Under the pieces are notes generated by a model. It saw only the letters and a program-made list of their open reading frames with translations. It did no database searches and had not been told where the DNA came from. DNA of 64,000 bases, from positions 496,001 to 560,000 of the forward strand of contig NZ_SDQO02000002.1 in NCBI RefSeq assembly GCF_004382825.2. Direction: 5' to 3'. The position numbers and the translations under genes are program-made. Origin of the DNA: Corynebacterium silvaticum (lineage in GTDB: Bacteria; Actinomycetota; Actinomycetes; Mycobacteriales; Mycobacteriaceae). Numbering within the stretch: position 1 is the first letter of the stretch; each line of letters starts with the position of its first letter. Below are positions 26,404 through 34,118 of this stretch, in pieces.

Positions 26404-28029
26404 ATGTATTTGAAGACGATACCCAGCACCCGTCGTAAGCAGGCGGGGGCTGGAGCATTGATTGCCTGCGCTTTCTTTGTCGCTGCGTGTGGAACGGGCA
26501 CCAAGGATCTTCCTAGCCGTGTCGACGGCATCACGGACGTTGTTGCGTCTACGCAGATCGTTGCAGATATTGCGCGCAATGTAGCCGGCGATCGAGCCCG
26601 CGTCACCGCTCTCATGCCTCGGGGCGCAGACCCGCATACTTATGAGCCTTCGCTTCGCGGCGTCCGCAACGTGGCCAACGCGGACGTTATCTTTACCAAC
26701 GGCCTTCTTCTAGAACAACAATCTGTGCTGCGCGCCATTGATAATGCTGCGGTAAAACCCGCTAAAGTTGTCGCGCTTGGCGAGCAATCCACCAAGCATG
26801 GCGCGCATTTGCTGCAGCTAGTCGAGGACGTCACCTTGGATTCTGTGTGGCTCGGCATGCGTGTAGAGGGCACGGGAGCGCAGCTAGGCGCAAACTCGCA
26901 TAGCGAGATAAACATTCACGTTACTGGTGTGCGTGGAGCCGACGGCGCCGAGGCGCCAGGGGATGCTGCTGCGTATCTGACCACTGCTTTTGGCACACCC
27001 GAGGTGTATTTCAATTCGCGCGACGGCTTCCACCCTGAGCGCGGATACGAGGGCGATACGATCACTCTGCCCGCCGCCGCACATACGCATGTGAGTTGGG
27101 CCTTTAGCAAGCCTGGCGTGTACGTCATCGACATTGAGGCGGAATTGGTCACCGAGCGTGGCGCCCGACCTATCCCGGTAGGCGCAAGCTCCATCACCAT
27201 GGCGGTCGGCGTAAGCGCTAAGAGCACTCCCTCCGGCGCCTCTGCAACGGTACTTGACCAGGGCCACCAGGATGTCTCTATCAACCTGAATAACAAAAAA
27301 ATTGAGATTCAAGGAGACGCTGCAGACAGCAAGGACATTGCAGCCGTTTATGACTCTGCATCGACGGTGATAGAAGTCCCCAACAATACGCTCCAAAAAA
27401 TCCCGGCAGGCCCGCAGTTCCGCTTCCTAGGAACCCCGGGAGATGAGGTCTATGTTCTTCCGCAGGCCGTGCTGGGCAAACACGTGCACGGGGAAGTGGA
27501 CCCGCACCTGTGGCACGACGTGGATAACGTCATCGCATTTGTAAAAACAATAAGGGACGAGCTCATTGCGGCTGATCCGCAGGGTGCGCGCGATTATACG
27601 GCAAATGCAGATGCGTATATCGGTGAGCTAGGTGCGTTGCATCAGGAAGTCACAGACACGATCGCCTCCATCCCGGAGGAACGCCGGCACTTGGTGACCA
27701 CCCACGACGGCTACTCCTACCTAGCCCATGCCTATGGGATTGATGCAGCAGGATTTGTCACCCCTAATCCAGGTGTTGAGCCCTCTGCTCGTGACCTCAT
27801 AGCCTTGACCAATACCCTGAAGAACCTCCATGTACCAGCGGTGTTCTTAGAACCGCAGTTGGCTGTTACCTCCACAGATTTGCTGGAAACCGCCAAGCGC
27901 CTCAACATCCGGGTCTGTCCCATCCACGGAGATTCTTTTGATGAAGACGTAACTACTTACGTTGACCTTATGCGGGCAAACGCAGCAAGCCTGCAGCAAT
28001 GTCTTGGGGTGCATCGAGATACGTCTTAA
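26404..28029 (+). CDS. Metal ABC transporter substrate-binding lipoprotein with inserted anchored-repeat domain
   Basis: 541 residues, far longer than the ~300 of ordinary ZnuA/TroA/PsaA proteins. Lipobox FVAACG with C29. The N-lobe (about 44-125) includes DPHTYEP (H78); the C-lobe (about 359-536) includes DPHLWHD (H368), THDGYSY (H434) and GDSF (D510), the four usual metal-ligand positions. Between the lobes, about 126-358 is an insert with AHTHVSWAFSKPGVY (226-240) and GHQD (287-290), the same motifs as in the flanking surface proteins. It sits where other zinc-binding proteins have a His-rich loop. Family recall: TIGR03772-type. Likely Zn or Mn; the metal is not fixed. Confidence 0.92.
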   Translation: MYLKTIPSTRRKQAGAGALIACAFFVAACGTGTKDLPSRVDGITDVVASTQIVADIARNVAGDRARVTALMPRGADPHTYEPSLRGVRNVANADVIFTNGLLLEQQSVLRAIDNAAVKPAKVVALGEQSTKHGAHLLQLVEDVTLDSVWLGMRVEGTGAQLGANSHSEINIHVTGVRGADGAEAPGDAAAYLTTAFGTPEVYFNSRDGFHPERGYEGDTITLPAAAHTHVSWAFSKPGVYVIDIEAELVTERGARPIPVGASSITMAVGVSAKSTPSGASATVLDQGHQDVSINLNNKKIEIQGDAADSKDIAAVYDSASTVIEVPNNTLQKIPAGPQFRFLGTPGDEVYVLPQAVLGKHVHGEVDPHLWHDVDNVIAFVKTIRDELIAADPQGARDYTANADAYIGELGALHQEVTDTIASIPEERRHLVTTHDGYSYLAHAYGIDAAGFVTPNPGVEPSARDLIALTNTLKNLHVPAVFLEPQLAVTSTDLLETAKRLNIRVCPIHGDSFDEDVTTYVDLMRANAASLQQCLGVHRDTS

Positions 28030-28080
28030 ACACTCAGCACTAGAAAAACTCATTCCATCTTTTATTAGAGCGAGCGCCTT

Positions 28081-29169
28081 ATGTTTTCTGAGGCAGCATC
28101 ATTAATCGGAGCAAAACCAGTGTCTATCAATCTTAAACTTAAGGCCCCAGCTGTCTGCGTGAACAAGGCACGCGTCGGAGTGCTTGCAACAGGTATGGCA
28201 ATCGTGTCGAGCATTGCAGTGCCGGTTGCCACTGTCGCTGCTACTCATGTTGCTTTCCCAGCAGTTGCTGTAGCCCAGAGCCAGGATGACCCATCCCTAG
28301 AACAGACAGTGACGGACACCGAAGACGTGGTGACGCTCGGTACCCAAAAAGTATTCGATCATGGACACGCTGATCTAGGACCTGTGGTGAACACAGATTC
28401 TGGGGAAACCCGCTTTTTGGTGCGCGATGATTCGGAGTTCCCACCCAAGTGGCGGCACCTATCAGACACCGTTTTCCTCGTGGATGACAGTGCCAAGCAG
28501 ACTCTGCCCGAAGGATCACAATCCTTTGACTTCACTGGGGCAAAGCCAGGTTCTCAGGTGTGGGTGATCCCACAAAGCGAGGTACATGGGGTGCCATGGT
28601 TGGGGTGGAACACCCAAAATCCTGCGCTGACCAAAACAGCTGATCGCGGCATCACGCTGGAATTTGCAGGCCATGAAGGCGACGGGCAATTCTCTTTGTT
28701 CCTACAAAATGGCGGTTTTGCAGAGCCGCAGGTGCTGTGGACCTCAGAAAAAAAGGAGTCCCAGCCGATGTGGGTGGATTTAAACACCCATACGCACGCT
28801 AACTGGGTGTTTACGCAGCCAGGCGTGCATAAGGTGGCAGTACGTGCGCTCATTCCGCTTCTCGACGGCACCACCAAGGAGATCACCGAAGTACTGACCT
28901 TTGCAGTGGGCAAAGAATCCTTGGAGGAAGCAAAGTCCGCACAGTGGGATGGCGAGTTCCTCCCGAGCTCAACAAAGAGCGGGGATAAGGGGGCTTCGAC
29001 AAGCACTAAAGCAAAGGACGCACTTGCCGAGGACAACTCAAGCTCCGTGGCCGTATGGATCTTCATCGCGATGATTCTTATCGCCCTGGGATTTGTGATC
29101 GCTGGGCTCCGCATGCGGGCATCAGCAAAGAAACGTAAAGAAACAGCTGCACAGAATGGGCAACGATGA
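28081..29169 (+). CDS. Membrane-anchored surface protein with anchored-repeat domain
   Basis: 362 residues from ATG at 28081; GTG at 28120 is an alternative that gives a more usual signal peptide length. Cleavage is likely after AVAVA (about residue 65). The domain holds GHAD (95-98), VPWLGWNTQ (171-179) and NTHTHANWVFTQPGVH (235-250). A transmembrane helix (about 322-342) and a basic tail end the protein, with no LPxTG motif, so it is probably kept in the membrane rather than sorted to the wall. Its stop overlaps the ATPase start (ATGA). Confidence 0.85.
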   Translation: MFSEAASLIGAKPVSINLKLKAPAVCVNKARVGVLATGMAIVSSIAVPVATVAATHVAFPAVAVAQSQDDPSLEQTVTDTEDVVTLGTQKVFDHGHADLGPVVNTDSGETRFLVRDDSEFPPKWRHLSDTVFLVDDSAKQTLPEGSQSFDFTGAKPGSQVWVIPQSEVHGVPWLGWNTQNPALTKTADRGITLEFAGHEGDGQFSLFLQNGGFAEPQVLWTSEKKESQPMWVDLNTHTHANWVFTQPGVHKVAVRALIPLLDGTTKEITEVLTFAVGKESLEEAKSAQWDGEFLPSSTKSGDKGASTSTKAKDALAEDNSSSVAVWIFIAMILIALGFVIAGLRMRASAKKRKETAAQNGQR

Positions 29170-29966
29170 GTAGTGTTGCACCCGTCATTGAAGTGCGCGG
29201 TCTAGGCGTAAGCCTGGGAGGTCGCACCGTAATGAAGGACATACATTTTGATGTGCGCGCAGGCGAATTTGTAGGCCTGATTGGCCCCAATGGTGCCGGC
29301 AAAACCACCATGATGCGTGCAATTTTGGGTCTCATACCAACAGATTCCGGGCATGTATCTATATCGGGCACCCAGGGGCGCGGCGTGCGTAACCATGCCG
29401 GTTATGTGCCGCAGCGTCATGAATTTGCGTGGGATTATCCCATCGACGTGCATGGACTTGTGATGAACGGGCGCACAGGGCTGATTGGTTGGTTCAAGCG
29501 CGCCGGGCAAAAGGACTTCGATGCGGTGCACCGTGCGCTAGACATGGTGGGGATGACCCACCTGGCAGACCGACCTATCGGTGAGCTATCCGGTGGGCAG
29601 AAGCAGCGAGTTCTTATCGCGCGTGCGCTTTCCATCGCCCCGAAGGTGCTCTTCCTTGACGAGCCCTTTACCGGGTTGGATATGCCTTCTGCCGAATCCC
29701 TGCTGGAACTATTCCACCGGTTGGCCAAGGAGGGCACCGCTATCGTAATGAGCACGCACAACTTGGTTGAGGCGGTGAGTTCCTGTGACCGCATCCTCCT
29801 TTTCAACGGCCAGATCGTTGCGGATGCAGCGCCGGATGACCTGGAACGGCCAGAGCCCTGGATCGAGACTTTTAGCGTGAGTGAGCACTCGCCTTTGCTT
29901 GTGTCTGTCGGCGCTTTACGCCGCGAGGATGCGCGCAACGCACAGAAAGGAGTGCCAGCGCCATGA
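29166..29966 (+). CDS. Metal ABC transporter ATP-binding protein
   Basis: 266 residues, translationally coupled on both sides by ATGA overlaps. Walker A GPNGAGKTT, Q-loop YVPQRHEF, signature LSGGQKQR, Walker B VLFLDEP and switch histidine in MSTHNLVE are intact. This belongs to the Zn/Mn/Fe importer (ZnuC/TroB) group. It energises the permease encoded next. Confidence 0.94.
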   Translation: MSSVAPVIEVRGLGVSLGGRTVMKDIHFDVRAGEFVGLIGPNGAGKTTMMRAILGLIPTDSGHVSISGTQGRGVRNHAGYVPQRHEFAWDYPIDVHGLVMNGRTGLIGWFKRAGQKDFDAVHRALDMVGMTHLADRPIGELSGGQKQRVLIARALSIAPKVLFLDEPFTGLDMPSAESLLELFHRLAKEGTAIVMSTHNLVEAVSSCDRILLFNGQIVADAAPDDLERPEPWIETFSVSEHSPLLVSVGALRREDARNAQKGVPAP

Positions 29967-30844
29967 TTTCGCTCATGGAGTTCTTCTCCGATTTGAGTAA
30001 CCCCGCCCTGGCCTTCTTGCCTAAAGCCTTGCTGATCTCAGTGATCAGTTCGATTGTGTGTGGGGTAGTGGGTACTCACGTGGTGCTGCGCGGTATGGCC
30101 TTTGTAGGCGACGCCGTGGCTCACGCGGTCTTTCCTGGTATCGCCATCGCCTTTGTCCTGCAAGGGTCGGTGCTTGTGGGTGGTGCGGTGGCCGGCGCGG
30201 TCGTAGCCCTACTTATTGCGATGTTCTCTCAACGACGACGCGTAAAAGAAGACACAGTTATCGGCATCTTCTTTGCCGCGGCTTTTGCTTCCGGTGTGGT
30301 TTTTATCTCCCAAGTTGACGGCTACACGGCATCGCTGACCAGCTTTCTTTTTGGCTCTATCACCGGAGTATCCACGGAAGACATTATTCTTACTGCCGTT
30401 GTAGGCCTGGTCGTGATTGTGCTGCTAGCTCTTCTTGCACCACAGCTCACCGCGGTTACCTTGGACCGGGAGACCGCGCGCGCAATGAATCTGCCCACGA
30501 TGCTTCTCGACGTCCTCCTGTACGTCGCAGTCACCGCCGCCGTGGTTATTTCTGTCCAAACGATCGGAAATATCTTGGTGCTTGCGCTGTTGGTCACTCC
30601 CGCAGCGACAGCTCGAATGTTGACAGACAAATTTAGTATTATGTCTGCGATTGCCGCAGGGGTTGGCACGTGCTCATCCCTGGTCGGCGTGTATCTTTCA
30701 TGGGCCTTGGATCTCCCCACAGGAGCGACCATTGTGCTCGTGGCCACAGTCTTTTTCCTTCTTTCGTGGTGCCTTTCACCTCGCCACGGATTGTTCAAAT
30801 GCCGCACGTCGGCAGACAACTCACAAGGAGCCGTTTTCTCATGA
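29963..30844 (+). CDS. Metal ABC transporter permease (ABC-3 family)
   Basis: 293 residues with about eight hydrophobic segments. The family segment GTHVVLRGMAFVGDAVAHAV and the later ETARAMNLPT and TIGNILVLALLVTPAATARM are typical of ZnuB/TroC permeases. It starts inside the ATPase stop and ends inside the next start. Probably forms the channel for the metal handed over by the lipoprotein. Confidence 0.94.
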   Translation: MISLMEFFSDLSNPALAFLPKALLISVISSIVCGVVGTHVVLRGMAFVGDAVAHAVFPGIAIAFVLQGSVLVGGAVAGAVVALLIAMFSQRRRVKEDTVIGIFFAAAFASGVVFISQVDGYTASLTSFLFGSITGVSTEDIILTAVVGLVVIVLLALLAPQLTAVTLDRETARAMNLPTMLLDVLLYVAVTAAVVISVQTIGNILVLALLVTPAATARMLTDKFSIMSAIAAGVGTCSSLVGVYLSWALDLPTGATIVLVATVFFLLSWCLSPRHGLFKCRTSADNSQGAVFS

Positions 30845-32847
30845 GGAAACAACAAATCACTACTCGTATTGGGCGACCACTGGTTGGCGTCGGTTTAGCA
30901 GTGTCTCTGTGTGGGCTGCACAACTCTTTGGCTTTTGCTCAAGAGGGGGCCGAGGCGGAACCGACTGCGGCGTCGGAAAGCAAAGCCGATAATAAAGGCG
31001 TTGCATTCGATCTAGAGTCCACGATGAAACAACTCGATAGCTTTACTCTGCCCATCGGGGCCTCCGCGACTTCTTATAAGAAGCCCACCACAAAGCCATC
31101 AGAGGACGTCGAAGACCTGTCCGAAGAGCCTGAGGTTTTGGAGGAAACCCCGCTAGAGGAACCTGAGCAGACCCCTGAGACCCTGGAAAAGAAGCTCATA
31201 CAAGAGGGGAAAAAACTTGAGGCATCAGGCAAAGACAACAGCAAGCTGACTGATCAAGAAGTCCGCTCGCTGTGGGAGAAGCTTGCCCAAAAGCCCAAGG
31301 CTCCGCAGACAGTTCTCCGTAAAGGAGACCTGAACATTACGATCCCGGGGACTCCTGGGGAAAAGGCCGCAGGGCAGCAAGAATCCCAGAACGTAGCGTC
31401 CCTGGTGGTGGCAAAGGACAAAAAAGACGAGTTCGCTGGAGAATCCGCAACCCCTAAGTCCTACGCCTCCGGCGAAGCACTGATCACAGTTGGTGATAAA
31501 GCACGGGTTCCAGGCGCACTGCTAGGTTTCAAGGACAAGAAAGAACCAGCTCCTCTGTGGTATCTGCCTCAGGAAAAAGACGCCAACCCAGAGGTTCCCT
31601 CCGTGGGATTTAACTTTGAAAAAGTCCCGGCTACCAAGAAAGTCACGGTAGCTCTCTCGGAATACCATGGGCCCGGGCGCATGGTGACCGCAGAGATGGG
31701 CGAAGAGAAAGCGGAAGCGGCCTTTGACTCCCAGGACCTGGATCAGGCATGGGAATACGAGGGCGGAAGTTCTTATCGCCAAGCATTCGCTTTTACCGCG
31801 CCAGGGGCTTACACGGCAAAGTTTACGTTCTCTGTGGAAGACCAGAATGAACAAAACCACGCTGCGGCCCAAAAATACAGCTTTAGCACCACATTCCTGG
31901 TTGGGGCTGCTCAGGTAGAAAAAGAAGCATCGCTCAAGGAGATTGCAGAGAAGTCCGTCGATAAAAAGCCCCTGAAGGAAGCGGCTAAGAAGGATGAAGC
32001 TAAAGCAACAAACTCCGCAGAGCCGGAAAGCAAAGAGAGCAAAAAAGAGAAGCCGAAGACTCAGAAGGACACGCCTAAGGAACCGCAGTCCCAAGAGTCA
32101 GAGACTTCTGCTCCGAAGACACCGGAGGCGGAGGCTCCTAAGAAGGACCCAGAGAAAGCGGAACCGGAGACCAAGGAATCCGAGTCTGAGCAGCCTAAGA
32201 CGGAAGAACCGAAAGAGCCTAAAGAAGACACGGCACCTTCCGCGCCGTCTCCTCTTGTTCCGGTTGGTCTAAAAAACTTGGCTAAGGAAATCCGCGAGCT
32301 TGATCGGGAGCTAAACACCATGTCCCGGCAGACTGACTCGCTCTTCAAAGTGGTTACGGCTAACGATTCAGGGCGGAAACAGGAACAGCGCAAGCCTGCC
32401 TCGAACGACTCGGCGCGCACTGAGAGAGGACGCAGCGAGCAAGGATCTCCTGAGCAGAACACGAGCACACCAGACCGTTCTTCTCGTGGCACGAGCTCCG
32501 ATCGCGGTGGCAGCGCAGCAAAGCCGAACAAACCACGGAGCACCTCGTCGTCCTCTGGTGGTTCCTCCGCTAAGCCCTCGACAAAAGATAAGGAAGCTTC
32601 TAAAGACAAGAAGAAACCAGCTAAAAAGTCCACAGAGAAGAAAGCATCAGCAAAGCCGGCAGAGAAGACCGCCGACAACAAAGCGGATGAGGCTCAAGAG
32701 ACCAGCAATGAGAAGATCGCTGCCACAGGTGAGTCCATGAGAAAACGTGGTTGGTGGACTGGTTTTCTCTTTGGCCTGGGCGCAATGGCTATGCTCGGCG
32801 GAGTGGTGTTCTTTACCCAGGCTAGGAACATTGCAAAGCGGAAATAG
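30841..32847 (+). CDS. Large ABC-associated surface protein with degenerate anchored-repeat domain
   Basis: 668 residues from ATG at 30841 (ATGA overlap with the permease). Signal peptide ends AFA-QE (33/34). An acidic Pro/Glu segment (about 85-120), a repeat-like domain (about 155-355) with WYLPQE and AFAFTAPGAYTAKFTF, then a Lys/Glu/Pro low-complexity stalk (about 360-475), a helical segment (about 480-515) and a Ser/Lys/Arg-rich stretch. It ends IAATG (626-630), a hydrophobic helix and RNIAKRK, like a variant sortase signal. Unlike the other three, it lacks both GHxD and HxH, so it probably does not bind metal in the same way. The TIGR03773-type family is the closest I recall. Confidence 0.82.
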   Translation: MRKQQITTRIGRPLVGVGLAVSLCGLHNSLAFAQEGAEAEPTAASESKADNKGVAFDLESTMKQLDSFTLPIGASATSYKKPTTKPSEDVEDLSEEPEVLEETPLEEPEQTPETLEKKLIQEGKKLEASGKDNSKLTDQEVRSLWEKLAQKPKAPQTVLRKGDLNITIPGTPGEKAAGQQESQNVASLVVAKDKKDEFAGESATPKSYASGEALITVGDKARVPGALLGFKDKKEPAPLWYLPQEKDANPEVPSVGFNFEKVPATKKVTVALSEYHGPGRMVTAEMGEEKAEAAFDSQDLDQAWEYEGGSSYRQAFAFTAPGAYTAKFTFSVEDQNEQNHAAAQKYSFSTTFLVGAAQVEKEASLKEIAEKSVDKKPLKEAAKKDEAKATNSAEPESKESKKEKPKTQKDTPKEPQSQESETSAPKTPEAEAPKKDPEKAEPETKESESEQPKTEEPKEPKEDTAPSAPSPLVPVGLKNLAKEIRELDRELNTMSRQTDSLFKVVTANDSGRKQEQRKPASNDSARTERGRSEQGSPEQNTSTPDRSSRGTSSDRGGSAAKPNKPRSTSSSSGGSSAKPSTKDKEASKDKKKPAKKSTEKKASAKPAEKTADNKADEAQETSNEKIAATGESMRKRGWWTGFLFGLGAMAMLGGVVFFTQARNIAKRK

Positions 32848-32951
32848 CCTAGTATTGCTTGCGGGATTGCTCACGAAAGCGTGAGACTGGCAGACACTGC
32901 TTGGAGACCCCACCTGAACCGAGACCGGAGAAAGAAGGTAACATCACCGTC

Positions 32952-33893
32952 ATGCTTCCTCGGTCAAGGATCCTCGCAGTGTTGGGCCTAGGACTTGGTC
33001 TCGCGCTTGTTGTGTGGGGGACACTGGCTCCTAGCTTCTTAATTAGTGATGCTCGCTTGCCTCTCAATCTCTCACACACCACTCTCACCCTGCGGGATGA
33101 AAAAGCCACGACTCGCGTTGTTGGTAAGGATCTTGTGGTGCAGGCTCCTGTGACACGTCAATTTCATACGGAGATTTTGCCTCCGAGCGATAACGTGAGC
33201 GCCACGGTTCGAGTTGGCGTCACCGATATGCGGGAAAGCTTGCAAAAAGACCTTGACCGGCTCATCAGTGCCAGCGTGTGGTCCTATTCCATTGACCGGC
33301 GCACTGGCGCTGCAACATCTCAAGCTACAATGACGGATCAGCTGGCTAGCCCCACGCGCAGCGTCACCATCGACGGACAATGGCTAAAATTTCCCACTGA
33401 CGCAGAAAAGACCACCTATGAGGTCTTTGACGTAACCCTGCGTAAAACCCTCCCCGCGGTTTTTACGGAGGAAACTGTTAAAGAAGGCCGTACGCTCTAC
33501 CGCTACCGCCAGGAGATTCAGCCCACTAATGTCGCACAGCTCTATCACTCGGTGCTGAACACCACGACTTTCCGCGACGGGGAAAGCACCACACCTGGCT
33601 ATCTCTTTCACTCGGGTACCAGAGACTGGCTGGTGGACCAGAAGACTGGTCTGGTAGTTGACGTGGAAGAAAAAATCGATGATTATTTCGGTGATGCAGA
33701 AGGTGTCAAGCGCGAGGACGTTCTCACCTTTAACGGAAAGGTAAGCGAAGAACGCGTATCAGAGCTTTTGCATCAGGCATCTGGCGTGTCGGACGGCAAG
33801 ACTGCCCGGGTTATTAATTATGTTGTGCTTGCGGTCGGAGTGATACTGACTATTGTGGGAGCCGCCGGCGCTTTTTGGCCCCGTAAGCGATGA
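32952..33893 (+). CDS. DUF3068 / PorA-family membrane protein
   Basis: 313 residues from ATG at 32952; the frame opens at 32859, and a weak AGAAGG lies 13 bases before the chosen ATG. One N-terminal helix (about 9-30), a large exported domain (HTEILPPSDNVSATVRVGVT, then YSIDRRTGAATSQ and TRDWLVDQKTGLVVDVEE), and a C-terminal helix with RKR tail match the DUF3068 proteins of mycolata, now often called the PorA family. Channel activity is not shown by sequence. It lies between the ABC cluster and rpoB in the same direction. Confidence 0.75.
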   Translation: MLPRSRILAVLGLGLGLALVVWGTLAPSFLISDARLPLNLSHTTLTLRDEKATTRVVGKDLVVQAPVTRQFHTEILPPSDNVSATVRVGVTDMRESLQKDLDRLISASVWSYSIDRRTGAATSQATMTDQLASPTRSVTIDGQWLKFPTDAEKTTYEVFDVTLRKTLPAVFTEETVKEGRTLYRYRQEIQPTNVAQLYHSVLNTTTFRDGESTTPGYLFHSGTRDWLVDQKTGLVVDVEEKIDDYFGDAEGVKREDVLTFNGKVSEERVSELLHQASGVSDGKTARVINYVVLAVGVILTIVGAAGAFWPRKR

Positions 33894-33920
33894 GGTACTA
33901 GTATGGCACCCCTTTACAAG

Positions 33921-33943
33921 GGGGGAAGTATGGTATAAGCTGT
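33921..33943 (+). promoter_or_regulatory. Possible rpoB promoter
   Basis: An extended -10, TGGTATAAG (hexamer TATAAG at about 33934-33939), follows a CCCCTT/AAGGGG hairpin. The -35 is poor (TTTACA at 15-base spacing). About 180 bases of leader would precede rpoB. Confidence 0.35.
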
Positions 33944-34118
33944 TTCGTTGCGCTGGAGTACGTATCTGGCTAGTTCGAGGACCTTGATCAGTCCGGTTGA
34001 AAAAACCGATTTGACAAGGTCATTCCGTGCTATCTAGGTGTGTTATCTCCTCAGCAGACCGATTGCTCAATTACCAGCGGTTATGGTGGTCAATATTGCG
34101 GGGCCACCGCCGCGTGAG

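Noticed and set aside
26568..26581. Fifth near copy of the TATTGCGCGCAATA palindrome
   Set aside because: It lies inside the conserved N-lobe coding sequence of the lipoprotein and encodes IARN; chance and codon use explain it.
30670..30840. 57-residue N-terminal extension of the large ABC-associated protein
   Set aside because: It overlaps the permease gene and would destroy the signal peptide position; ATG at 30841 is a clean ATGA overlap.
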